This document shows, piece after piece, positions 44,176 through 52,758 of a DNA stretch of 64,000 nucleotides; the first letter of the stretch is position 1; each line of letters starts with the position of its first letter. The notes beneath the pieces were generated by a model. It searched no databases. It was given only the letters and a program-made list of their open reading frames with translations, and had not been told where the DNA came from. Both the position numbers and the translations under genes were made by a program. Source of the stretch: Anabaena lutea FACHB-196 (lineage in GTDB: Bacteria > Cyanobacteriota > Cyanobacteriia > Cyanobacteriales > Nostocaceae); the NCBI RefSeq assembly GCF_014698305.1, contig NZ_JACJST010000018.1:1-64000 (forward strand). Reading direction: 5' to 3'.

Positions 44176-44436
44176 TTAATTGCTAATTGTTGTTTGGGCT
44201 GCTGCTATTTCTTGCAATAATTGCAATGTTTCTGCTGCTTCTTGTTCGTTAATTCGGTTCATTGCAAAACCAACGTGAACGAGTACCCAGTCTCCTATAC
44301 ATTTTTCTGGTGGGTGTTGTTCGTCTACTATACAAGCTATGTTTACTTGGCGTTTTACTCCTCCAATATTAACTATGGCTAGTTTGTGTTCTGGGTTGGT
44401 TATTTCTGTTATTTGTCCGGGTATTCCTAAGCACAT
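44176..44436 (-). CDS. hypC: Hydrogenase maturation chaperone HypC
   Basis: An 86-residue chaperone of the HypC/HupF family. The N-terminus MCLGIPGQI carries the essential Cys2; the core GDWVLVHVGFAMNRINEQEA is typical. It binds the iron of the Fe(CN)2CO unit with HypD and carries it to the hydrogenase large subunit. It is co-oriented between hypF and hypD. Confidence 0.97.
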   Translation of the reverse strand: MCLGIPGQITEITNPEHKLAIVNIGGVKRQVNIACIVDEQHPPEKCIGDWVLVHVGFAMNRINEQEAAETLQLLQEIAAAQTTISN

Positions 44437-44496
44437 TTTATTTTTCCTTTTTTGAAGATTTATCTCACGCAGAGGCGCAGAGACAACAGAGTGTTT

Positions 44497-46848
44497 TTAT
44501 ATTATTTCTTTTAAGTATTTAGCAGCAGCTATAACAGCTTGTCCTAGTGATAATCCGCCATCGTTTGCAGGTACTATGCTATGAGTGAGGACGTTTATTT
44601 CTAATTTTTCTAATTGCATTTTTACCTGTTTTAATAAAATTCGATTTTGAAATACTCCCCCTGTTAATGCTACTTGGTAAAATTCATGTTCTTGTCTAAT
44701 TTGGTTAACCATTTTTACCACTGCACTAGCTAAACTTTTATGAAATTTTGCAGCTATTTCTGGTGAGGAGATGTGCTGGTTTATATCATTGAGTATTTCT
44801 CGCCATGCGGAAGATGTATCTATATAATAAATATTATCTAATAATTCAAATTTAAATGGATAATTTAGAGTTTCTTCATCATTGTTTAAGATAGTTACAT
44901 CTGCTATGGCTTCCATTTCTATAGCTGCTTGTCCTTCATAACTACATTGTTCTCTACATATATTTATTGCGGCGGCTACTGCATCAAATAATCTCCCTAC
45001 TGATGATGTTAAGGGTGAGTTAATGCCTTTTTTTATAATTTGATTCAGTAATTTGGGGTTTTTATGTTCTAAAAATTTGATTATTTCTAATTCACTATAT
45101 TTATCTTTGATTTGTTCCCAAGTAAAAGCATTAATTAATTGAGAGTATGTATTTCTCCACGGTTGATAAATTGCTTGTTTTCCTCCTATCATGGGCATGG
45201 TTTTAAATGTCGCTAATCTTTGAAAGTTATGATAATCTGCTAATAGAAATTCTCCGCCCCATAGTTTACCGTCTTCACCATAACCTAATCCATCAAATGC
45301 TATTCCTAAAACTGGTTTTGAGTTTAAGGGAATTTGATTTTCTGCCATACAAGCTGCTATATGGGCATGATGATGTTGGATTTGATCAAGTGGAATTTGA
45401 TTAGCTGTTGCTAGTTCTTTACCCAGTTTAGATGATAGATATTCTGGATGTTTATCAATAACAATGATTTCTGGTTTATGTGCAAATAAATTTAAGTATA
45501 AATTCAATGTTTCTTGATAGGCGTTAAATGCGGTTGCATTTTCTAAATCTCCTAAATGTTGTGAAAGAATAGCTTCTCTTTCTCGTAATAAGCAAAAGGT
45601 ATTTTTTAACTCGCTACCCATTGCTAAAATTGGCGGTATTTTTTCAAATCCAGGTGGTAAAGGAATTGGTGCAGGTGCATATCCCCTAGCACGTCTGAGG
45701 GTTTGTATTTGATTATCGATAACTCTAACAACAGAATCATCTACCCTATTAACAATATCTCTATTATGTAAAAGAAAATAATCGGCTATTTTTGATAATT
45801 TATCTTTTGCATCTTCATTATTTATACATTGTGGTTCATCAGAAATATTCCCGCTAGTTAAAACTATCGGGTGGTTCATTCTTCTCAGAATTAAATGATG
45901 TAAGGGGGTATAAGGAAGCATGAAACCCAGAGTATCTTGTCCCGGTGCGATAGAACATGGTAATTTTTTATCTGTTTTTATTTTTAATAAAACAATGGGT
46001 GCAGCAGGACTTGTTAATAATTGTTTTTCTAAATCATTAATATAGCAATATTCAGAAATAATATTGCTATCTCTTGCCATTAAAGCAAAAGGTTTATGAT
46101 AACGTTGTTTGCGGTTTCTCAGTTTTATAACTGCATTTTCTAAAGTTGCGTCACAAGCTAAATGAAACCCACCCAAACCCTTAATAGCGACAATTTCACC
46201 CTTTTGTAATAAGGTACAAACAGCATCCACATCATCTAACATTGAGAACATATCAGAAATGACAGGTTTACCGTCAGCCCTTTCCAACCATGCACGAGAT
46301 CCACATACATGACAAGCGATAGGTTGGGCGTGAAAACGGCGATTTTCTACATTTTTATATTCCTTTTCACATTCCTTACACATGGGAAAATCCACCATGC
46401 TGGTGTTATTTCTATCATAAGGAATAGCGCGAATAATACTCAACCTGGGACCACAATGAGTACAATTAGTAAAAGGATAACGAAAATAACGACTAAAAGG
46501 ATCAAAAATATCCTTTTGACATTGGGGACAAGTTGCAGCGTCAGGAGAAATTTCTGTTTTCACCACACTATTAACACTACGAGAAATCACAAAATCATCA
46601 AAATCGAATTCCCCAAAATATGGACTCCTCTTCACCTCATTAATTTTTGCCAAAGGAGGACATTCTTGATATATTTTTTTTATAAATACTGTAATTTCTT
46701 CCTCACTACCAGAAACACGAATTAAAACACCTTCACCATCATTACAAACATCACCCTTTAACCCACAAACCTTAGCCAAACGATACACAATAGGACGAAA
46801 ACCGACACCTTGCACAGTCCCACGAACCCTAATTTCTTCAATAGGCAT
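44497..46848 (-). CDS. hypF: Carbamoyltransferase HypF
   Basis: A 783-residue multidomain enzyme that makes carbamoyl-AMP from carbamoyl phosphate and transfers the carbamoyl group to HypE. Domains are: an acylphosphatase-like part (residues 1-90, VRGTVQGVGFRPIVYRLA), two zinc fingers (CPQC-CTHC near 110-135 and CKEC-CHVC near 157-187), a YrdC-like part (about 200-390, KGLGGFHLACDA) and a Kae1-like C-terminal part. The last carries HHHAHIAACMAE near residue 478, GIAFDGLGYGEDG, and ALTGGVFQNRIL near the end. Length and order are normal. It directly follows the NHL-repeat gene (31-bp gap). Confidence 0.97.
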   Translation of the reverse strand: MPIEEIRVRGTVQGVGFRPIVYRLAKVCGLKGDVCNDGEGVLIRVSGSEEEITVFIKKIYQECPPLAKINEVKRSPYFGEFDFDDFVISRSVNSVVKTEISPDAATCPQCQKDIFDPFSRYFRYPFTNCTHCGPRLSIIRAIPYDRNNTSMVDFPMCKECEKEYKNVENRRFHAQPIACHVCGSRAWLERADGKPVISDMFSMLDDVDAVCTLLQKGEIVAIKGLGGFHLACDATLENAVIKLRNRKQRYHKPFALMARDSNIISEYCYINDLEKQLLTSPAAPIVLLKIKTDKKLPCSIAPGQDTLGFMLPYTPLHHLILRRMNHPIVLTSGNISDEPQCINNEDAKDKLSKIADYFLLHNRDIVNRVDDSVVRVIDNQIQTLRRARGYAPAPIPLPPGFEKIPPILAMGSELKNTFCLLREREAILSQHLGDLENATAFNAYQETLNLYLNLFAHKPEIIVIDKHPEYLSSKLGKELATANQIPLDQIQHHHAHIAACMAENQIPLNSKPVLGIAFDGLGYGEDGKLWGGEFLLADYHNFQRLATFKTMPMIGGKQAIYQPWRNTYSQLINAFTWEQIKDKYSELEIIKFLEHKNPKLLNQIIKKGINSPLTSSVGRLFDAVAAAINICREQCSYEGQAAIEMEAIADVTILNNDEETLNYPFKFELLDNIYYIDTSSAWREILNDINQHISSPEIAAKFHKSLASAVVKMVNQIRQEHEFYQVALTGGVFQNRILLKQVKMQLEKLEINVLTHSIVPANDGGLSLGQAVIAAAKYLKEII

Positions 46849-46879
46849 CTTTCTTCCTTTGCGTCTTTGCGCGAAATAA

Positions 46880-48034
46880 TCAAAACTTCCAAATCAAAAC
46901 GCGATTATTTCCAGAATCAGCAATTACCGCAGTTCCACCACAAACTTTAATTCCATAACACCAATTTAAACTTTGTCTTGTTGGTAGTCCAAAATTCCGA
47001 TTTTCGCTTTTCTTGGTAAAGTTATCTTGTCCAATTACGACATCAGCATTCGCACCCTGTAATAATAAAAGAGATTCTGGTTTCTTCCATCCTAGCAAAC
47101 GAGAATTAGCTGTATCTGCAACTATTAACCAATCTTTCCAGATATCTACTCCATAAGGCATACTTAAACTACTACGACTAGGGAAATAAACCCCTTGATT
47201 CAATTCCACCGAATTAAAGTTTTTTTGCCCTAAAACCACAGCACAAGGGACATTATTTTCTGTTGGTATTCCTTTCCAAATCATTACCCGGTTATTACCT
47301 GCATCAGTAACCACTAAATTATCTTCCCACAGGGTGATATCATGACACCAACGCATACTGGAAGCAGTGGGAGAACCACCACCATTTTCATTGCGTGATA
47401 TCATGTTTGGTTGTCCCAAAACTATATCCGCAGGTTGTCCATTTTCTGTGGGGAATTGATTCCAAATCAATAAACGTCTATTTCCGGTATCGGCTACAAA
47501 TAACTTACCTTGATGATAGAAAATACCGTAAGGCCAATGTAGGGTATTTGCCGCAGGTTCTCGATTTCCTCGATTTGGTTCATTATCAATAAAATTAATT
47601 TGTCCTAATACTAAATCTGCGGGAACATTACTATATTCTGGAACATTATACCAGATTAAAATGCGATGATTCCAAGCATCGGCAACGGCTAAACCTGTAC
47701 CACATTTACAAATACCTGTAGGAACACTAAATGTAGATTTTCCTGGTATACTTTTGGCGTTTTGTCCTTCAGAATAAAAGTCTGGTTGTCCTATTACCCA
47801 GTCAGCAGGTTGATGATCTTTTGTGGGTAAATTTCGCCAACCTAATAAACGATGATGTCCTGTATCTGCTACCCATAATATTCCTGTTTCTGATAATAAA
47901 CAAGCTGCACGGGGACCGAACATTGTTGAAGGGGTGGGTGCAATAGGTATGGCTATTTGTTCGGGTGTGGTGTTGTTTCCTAATATTACTTCTGCACTTT
48001 TCTGAGATAATAATTGGAGATTTTCAATAATCAT
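46880..48034 (-). CDS. NHL-repeat (beta-propeller) protein of the hyp operon
   Basis: A 384-residue protein made of about six NHL-like blades. Each has the pattern VADTGNHRLLGW or equivalent (WVADTGHHR near residue 54, VADAWNHRILIW near 118, VADTGNRRLLIW near 181, VTDAGNNRVMIW near 240, VADTANSRLLGW near 305, IADSGNNRVLIW at the end), spaced by about 60 residues with linkers of the type PADIVLGQPN. There is no signal peptide. The operon place between a NifU-like gene and hypF is the same as in PCC 7120. It may be a scaffold for hydrogenase assembly, but no activity is known to me. Confidence 0.88.
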   Translation of the reverse strand: MIIENLQLLSQKSAEVILGNNTTPEQIAIPIAPTPSTMFGPRAACLLSETGILWVADTGHHRLLGWRNLPTKDHQPADWVIGQPDFYSEGQNAKSIPGKSTFSVPTGICKCGTGLAVADAWNHRILIWYNVPEYSNVPADLVLGQINFIDNEPNRGNREPAANTLHWPYGIFYHQGKLFVADTGNRRLLIWNQFPTENGQPADIVLGQPNMISRNENGGGSPTASSMRWCHDITLWEDNLVVTDAGNNRVMIWKGIPTENNVPCAVVLGQKNFNSVELNQGVYFPSRSSLSMPYGVDIWKDWLIVADTANSRLLGWKKPESLLLLQGANADVVIGQDNFTKKSENRNFGLPTRQSLNWCYGIKVCGGTAVIADSGNNRVLIWKF

Positions 48035-48172
48035 CTTGATAAAAGACTAATGTTTGATTTTTGAAATATAGGTAGTATGATGGTTTTGGTGGGCATTGCC
48101 TACAATACTTGAACTTTTTCAAAGATAATTTATGATTCCTATAGTGTTTAATTAAGTGAATTAAGCTGCGGA

Positions 48173-48997
48173 TCATCTGCGGTGTGAATTTTCTACTTTC
48201 ACATATACATTTTCACCCTTAACTCTCACCTCATAGCTTTGCAGGGAAACATTAGGTACAGTTAAACATTCACCTGTGTTTAAATTATATTGAAACTGAT
48301 GTGATGCACAAGTAATAATGCCATTTTCGATCTTCCCTTTATCTAAAGGAAAACCTAAATGAGAACAACTATTTAGATAACAACTAATCTGATCACCTAG
48401 TCTGTATATAATTAAATCATTATTGGCAACTCTAACGGCTAAGATGCGATTTTCAATTATGTTATCTAATGTTGTTGCTTTCACCCAATAGGAGTCTGTA
48501 GGGAGAGAATTATCAGGAGGATGAGAATTACCCTGAACCGCAACTACTCTTGTAATTTCTGGACAATGTTTTTTAATAGTCTGTTCTATTCCTTGGGTTA
48601 AAGTTAAGGTAGAAGTGGCACAATTACTACAACTACCAATTAATTTAACTTCTACTGTATCTGGTAATTTAATGGCTACTAATTCCACATCTCCTTGATG
48701 ATTTTGTAAACTGGGACGAACTTCGGCTAATGCTGTTTGGATACGTTCTGATAATGGAGGTTTAACTAAGTTATGATATAACAAAACTGCATAAACAATT
48801 TCATCATTTACAGCCTGATTTAAAGCTGATATATTTTCTTGTTTAAGACTTTTAATTAAATTAGTTAATGCGGCTTTATGTAGAGATTCAATAGCCCGTT
48901 GTAAACCTACGGCTACACACCTTTGACTTTCATCCCATTCGGAAATAATCGCTTCAAATCTGTTAATATCTGTAATCAATTCTTCTAGTTGAGTCAT
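48173..48997 (-). CDS. NifU-like / Rieske fusion protein of the hyp operon
   Basis: A 274-residue protein. A helical N-terminal part (residues 1-85) of unknown type is followed by a NifU C-terminal (Nfu) domain with GSCSNC (Cys123, Cys126), which can hold a 4Fe-4S cluster for delivery. A Rieske 2Fe-2S domain follows, with Cys211-x-His213 and Cys230-x2-His233. It could carry or relay Fe-S clusters or electrons for the hydrogenase small subunit; this is inferred from domain content and from the extended hyp operon context. It lies 138 bp before the NHL gene. Confidence 0.88.
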   Translation of the reverse strand: MTQLEELITDINRFEAIISEWDESQRCVAVGLQRAIESLHKAALTNLIKSLKQENISALNQAVNDEIVYAVLLYHNLVKPPLSERIQTALAEVRPSLQNHQGDVELVAIKLPDTVEVKLIGSCSNCATSTLTLTQGIEQTIKKHCPEITRVVAVQGNSHPPDNSLPTDSYWVKATTLDNIIENRILAVRVANNDLIIYRLGDQISCYLNSCSHLGFPLDKGKIENGIITCASHQFQYNLNTGECLTVPNVSLQSYEVRVKGENVYVKVENSHRR

Positions 48998-49091
48998 TAT
49001 TAATCTGCTTAATTAATTATAAACATTAAAACTCAACCCCACAGATAATTCTGTAGGGATTGATAACTTTTAATTTGGTATTTATGCAAAC

Positions 49092-49316
49092 TCATTTCAT
49101 TCTAAAGTCTTGTAGCAGAAAAGGCATGATTACACCAGTTACTAAACTCGCTACAGTAATGGGAATACAAAGGGGGATAGCTGCCTGTGCTAATAATACT
49201 AAGATTAGTGTGCCAACACTACTAGCAATAGCGGTTTGACGGAGAAAATAGATAGGATCTCGGAATAGTTTACCTTTGAGAAGTAACTTAAAAGAAAACC
49301 AGCTTAGTTCTAACAT
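49092..49316 (-). CDS. Small membrane protein of the extended hyp operon
   Basis: A 74-residue protein with a hydrophobic segment at about residues 28-62 that can form two short helices (ASSVGTLILVLLAQAAIPLC and PITVASLVTGVIMPFLL). The N-terminal part is basic/aromatic (WFSFKLLLKGKLFRDPIYFL). No family is named. It starts 8 bp after the preceding small gene, so it is translationally close. PCC 7120 has two small ORFs at the corresponding place. Confidence 0.75.
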   Translation of the reverse strand: MLELSWFSFKLLLKGKLFRDPIYFLRQTAIASSVGTLILVLLAQAAIPLCIPITVASLVTGVIMPFLLQDFRMK

Positions 49317-49324
49317 ATATCCTC

Positions 49325-49588
49325 CTAGTAGTTAGATAAGAAATTCATCATTAATAAGCCGAGAATAATGGCAGGAATTATTCCCGCAGGTGCGAACAAA
49401 CTACCAATAGTTGCGGCGAATTTATAGCCTAAGTCTTTACCTGCAAGGATCATGCCGCCAATTGCACCACCAATCATTGATAAAATCACAGCAATGATTA
49501 ACCAAGTAAATGCTGTCGTGAGATTTAATTCTGTATTCAAACTATACAGAAATTCTTTAAATGCTGGGTTATTGACAAAATCAAACAT
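49325..49588 (-). CDS. Small two-helix membrane protein of the extended hyp operon
   Basis: An 87-residue protein with two helices (about residues 24-48 and 57-84) rich in Gly, Ala and Ile (MIGGAIGGMILAGKDLG, then LFAPAGIIPAIILGLLMMNF). This glycine-zipper-like pattern suggests helix packing in the membrane. No function is known. It is 20 bp downstream of the TPR gene and 8 bp upstream of the next small gene. A ribosome-binding site aggag precedes the ATG. Confidence 0.75.
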   Translation of the reverse strand: MFDFVNNPAFKEFLYSLNTELNLTTAFTWLIIAVILSMIGGAIGGMILAGKDLGYKFAATIGSLFAPAGIIPAIILGLLMMNFLSNY

Positions 49589-49608
49589 GGAATTCTCCTA
49601 TTGAGGGT

Positions 49609-50589
49609 TTAATGCAAGACAAATGCTTGCATTTCTGCTGCTACATCTTGTAGTGCTTTGGCTACTACTTCCGCTTGTTCTAGTTGTTGATTTTCGGTAA
49701 ATATTTGCCAAGCTTCTTGATAGTAGGATTTGGCTGTTAATAGATTTTGCTGATTACCTAATTCTGGTTTTTCTGGATTGTCGGGTAAGTTAAATAGGGC
49801 GTTGGCTTTGTTAGAAATTGTGTTAGCATATTCTAACGGTGTATCTTGAGGATTCCGCACTTTTAAGGCTTCGTTGTAGGCAGAAATAGCCCGTAAGTTA
49901 TTCTCTACAGGATGGGAACTGATTAAATATTGCAAAGCGTTACCTAAGTTGTTTTGCAACATGGCATATTCCCTCGGATGGTCAATGAGGTTAATATGTT
50001 TGAGTGCTACTTCAAAAGACTGCACTGCTAACCCTTGACGTAAATATTCCCGTTCTGATGCCATTGGCATAGAAAGATATGCGATCGCTATATTGTTAGA
50101 TAAAATCGCATATTCCTGTGGGTAATCTTCCCAGCCAAACACCCGCAAAGCCTGATGATAAGCTTGAATGCTGTCTGTTATCCGCGCTAAATTGTTGGGA
50201 ACAAGGGATTGCAAAACTAAGCCCAAATTCATCTGTGCTTCTGCTACTTCCTCTGGTGTCGCCAATTGTTGTAATATTGGTAAGGCTTCTTCATAACCTT
50301 CCTTTGCTTGTAGCAACAGTTGAGAATCTGCATCAGGAATCATTTGCAGAGTACCTGCTATTCCCACCTTAGCCCGTGCTTTTAGCAAAAGATAGTTGTC
50401 ACCGCACATTTCATAGGCACGATAAAACAACCCTACTGCATTTCGTAGGTCTTGGGCAGTTTTCGGCTTTTTCTGAAAGCCTTGCGCCATTTCTATCAGC
50501 ATTTGGATTTTTTCCTCTGCTGTTGCAGACTCCGAAGCAATAGCTGCGATCGCTGCCTTGACTGCTGAATCTGTAATACTAGGGGTCAT
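49609..50589 (-). CDS. TPR protein, first gene of the extended hyp operon
   Basis: A 326-residue soluble protein with tetratricopeptide-like repeats over most of its length (NAVGLFYRAYEMCGDNYLLL, then AQMNLGLVLQSL, YAILSNNIAIAYLSMP, YAMLQNNLGNALQYL, YANTISNKANALFNLP). TPR proteins are protein-binding scaffolds. A TPR gene also belongs to the extended hyp operon of PCC 7120. It is the most upstream gene of the minus-strand series ending with hypB, so the operon promoter should lie at 50590-50942. Confidence 0.85.
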   Translation of the reverse strand: MTPSITDSAVKAAIAAIASESATAEEKIQMLIEMAQGFQKKPKTAQDLRNAVGLFYRAYEMCGDNYLLLKARAKVGIAGTLQMIPDADSQLLLQAKEGYEEALPILQQLATPEEVAEAQMNLGLVLQSLVPNNLARITDSIQAYHQALRVFGWEDYPQEYAILSNNIAIAYLSMPMASEREYLRQGLAVQSFEVALKHINLIDHPREYAMLQNNLGNALQYLISSHPVENNLRAISAYNEALKVRNPQDTPLEYANTISNKANALFNLPDNPEKPELGNQQNLLTAKSYYQEAWQIFTENQQLEQAEVVAKALQDVAAEMQAFVLH

Positions 50590-50942
50590 AATTGGCGTAC
50601 TCTAGCCGGTTGGGGAATTAAGTCAACACCCACACACAACAAATGTGGGGCTATAAACTAAGCCGATTTACGCAAGTTTCGAGTCTTTTCAACAGATTCC
50701 CCAATCTCAAACTTTTCTATCTCTTCTCACCGAGAGATAAAACACGATCAGCCAAAATTTCAATTAACAGGTATTTTTGCCCGCAATCTTATGACCACTC
50801 CTTTGATTGCCTAAGTCAATTCTTCTCACTATAAAACAGTTGGTTGAGAAAATCCTAGCGGGAAATTACCAATATCAATAGCAATTAAAAGTCTGTGAGG
50901 AATTCATGATAGGACAGGCGAGATGCCTGCCCAAATATATCA
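50590..50942. other. Upstream region of the extended hyp operon
   Basis: 353 bp between the TPR gene start and the usp gene end. It should carry the hyp operon promoter (leftward). I found no GTAN8TAC NtcA box in it. The plus-strand frame at 50643-50834 has no support. A short ggacaggcgagatgcctgccc palindromic repeat lies at about 50912-50931. Confidence 0.55.
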
Positions 50943-51350
50943 CTAAGGAACAATCAAAACTGGACAAGGGGAAAGATTAATGACGCGACTGGTGACGCTA
51001 TCAGTTGCGCCTTCATCCGTTAAGCCTAAACCCCGACAGCCCATAATAATTAAACTGGCCTCGATTTCATCAGCAACATCACAGATAGTAAAGGCTGGTT
51101 TACCTTGTCTTTCCAGGACTTCGGCTGTAATTCCTTGCTGAGAAAATAAGGCTTGGGCATTTTCTAGCAGTTTAGCAACCGCCTCTGGAGACACCATAGG
51201 ATCAGGATTAGGGGTATCTGAGGTTGGTTCTTCCACGACTGACAGGAGTACTAAGCGACTACTGTACTTCTGTACTACGTTGGCAACTACATCCGCAGCT
51301 TCCCGCGCAGCCCGACTTTGATCAATTGGAAACAGAACTGTCTTAAACAT
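50943..51350 (-). CDS. Universal stress protein (UspA family)
   Basis: A 135-residue protein of the UspA fold. The start MFKTVLFPIDQSRAAREAA is the first strand with the Asp that contacts nucleotide. The ATP-type signature near the end is GCRGLGLTDEGATDSVTSRVI (positions about 106-126), followed by CPVLIVP. It differs slightly from the canonical G2xG9xG(S/T), so ATP binding is likely but not certain. It is divergent from pgk with an 88-bp shared gap. Confidence 0.9.
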   Translation of the reverse strand: MFKTVLFPIDQSRAAREAADVVANVVQKYSSRLVLLSVVEEPTSDTPNPDPMVSPEAVAKLLENAQALFSQQGITAEVLERQGKPAFTICDVADEIEASLIIMGCRGLGLTDEGATDSVTSRVINLSPCPVLIVP

Positions 51351-51438
51351 AAATCACTGGGACACCCCGTACTCCGGTAAAATCTTCATAGTTATACTTT
51401 CAAAACAATAACAAAAAGGCAATCAGGAGGGTTTAGTT
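51351..51438. promoter_or_regulatory. Divergent usp/pgk promoter region
   Basis: An 88-bp gap that must hold both promoters. A tatact box at about 51394-51399 fits a -10 for pgk. aggagg at 51425-51430 is a perfect ribosome-binding site 8 bp before the GTG start of pgk and decides that start. Confidence 0.5.
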
Positions 51439-52641
51439 GTGTCCAAAAAAAGTTTAGCAAGTTTATCTGCGGCTGATATTTCTGGTAAACGCGCCTTGGT
51501 GCGGGTTGATTTTAACGTTCCTGTGGATGATCAAGGTAACATTACCGACGATACTCGCATTCGCGCTGCGCTGCCAACCATCAAGGATTTGACCGAAAAG
51601 GGCGCTAAGGTGATTTTAACAAGCCATTTTGGTCGTCCCAAGGGTGTAACTGAAAAATTGCGTCTAACGCCTGTTGCCAAGCGCCTTTCTGAGTTGTTGG
51701 GGCAAGAAGTCGTCAAGACTGATGATTCTATTGGTGATGAAGTTGCAGCTAAAGTTGGCGCGTTGCAGAATGGCCAAGTGCTGTTACTGGAAAATGTCCG
51801 CTTTTATCCAGAAGAAGAGAAAAACGATCCTGAATTTGCAAAAAAGTTGGCAGCTAATGCTGATTTTTATGTAAATGATGCCTTTGGGACTGCACACCGC
51901 GCCCATGCTTCGACTGAAGGTGTAACCAAGTTCCTCAGTCCTTCTGTGGCTGGATATTTGGTGGAGAAGGAATTGGAATATCTGCAAAATGCGATCGAAA
52001 ATCCCCAACGTCCTTTGGCGGCTATTATCGGTGGTTCCAAGGTTTCTAGCAAAATCGGCGTAATTGAAACTTTGTTGGAAAAGTGCGACAAACTGATCAT
52101 TGGTGGTGGGATGATTTTCACCTTCTACAAAGCCCGTGGTTTGAGTGTGGGTAAGTCTTTGGTGGAAGAAGATAAGCTGGAATTAGCGAAGTCTTTGGAA
52201 GCTAAGGCCAAAGAACGTGGTGTGGCTTTGTTGCTACCTACAGATATCGTCTCCGCAGATAAGTTTGCGCCTGATGCTAATGCTACTACTGTCAGCATTG
52301 AAAATATCCCTGCCGATGGTATGGGTTTAGATATTGGCCCTGATTCTGTGAAGGTTTTCCAAGCGGCTTTGGCTGATTGTAAGACTGTGATTTGGAACGG
52401 GCCTATGGGTGTGTTTGAGTTTGATAAATTTGCTGCGGGTACGGAAGCGATCGCTCATACTCTAGCAGAAATCGGCAAAACCGGCACAACTACCATTATC
52501 GGTGGTGGTGACTCTGTAGCCGCTGTGGAAAAGGTAGGTTTGGCTGATCAAATGAGCCACATTTCTACTGGTGGTGGTGCTAGTTTAGAGTTGTTGGAAG
52601 GTAAGATTTTACCTGGTATTGCAGCTTTAGATGATGCGTAA
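51439..52641 (+). CDS. pgk: Phosphoglycerate kinase
   Basis: A 400-residue enzyme that interconverts 1,3-bisphosphoglycerate + ADP and 3-phosphoglycerate + ATP in glycolysis and the Calvin cycle. Hallmarks are [10 protein letters not shown] near residues 19-28, [10 protein letters not shown] near 60-69, and [10 protein letters not shown] near 115-124. [17 protein letters not shown] lies near 145-161 and the C-terminal ATP loop [11 protein letters not shown] near 355-365. The length is typical. GTG is the start, supported by the strong ribosome-binding site. It is monocistronic, a housekeeping gene. Confidence 0.98.
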   Translation: MSKKSLASLSAADISGKRALVRVDFNVPVDDQGNITDDTRIRAALPTIKDLTEKGAKVILTSHFGRPKGVTEKLRLTPVAKRLSELLGQEVVKTDDSIGDEVAAKVGALQNGQVLLLENVRFYPEEEKNDPEFAKKLAANADFYVNDAFGTAHRAHASTEGVTKFLSPSVAGYLVEKELEYLQNAIENPQRPLAAIIGGSKVSSKIGVIETLLEKCDKLIIGGGMIFTFYKARGLSVGKSLVEEDKLELAKSLEAKAKERGVALLLPTDIVSADKFAPDANATTVSIENIPADGMGLDIGPDSVKVFQAALADCKTVIWNGPMGVFEFDKFAAGTEAIAHTLAEIGKTGTTTIIGGGDSVAAVEKVGLADQMSHISTGGGASLELLEGKILPGIAALDDA

Positions 52642-52758
52642 GCTGTTAAATTCCGTTAACTAATGACAATTTGAGTAGGGGTGCGCTATGCCGTACCCTT
52701 GCCTTTGTCTATAGTTAATAATTATAGCAGCACCAGAGTTATATTAAGTGATGATGTA

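Noticed and set aside
50643-50834. 63-residue plus-strand frame upstream of the hyp operon
   Set aside because: No ribosome-binding site or domain; aromatic-rich chance translation of the promoter region.
52681-52758. Upstream ATG for ATPase A
   Set aside because: The added 26 residues are unlike the family, whose members begin directly with the first strand as in MARIEEISVKNYR.
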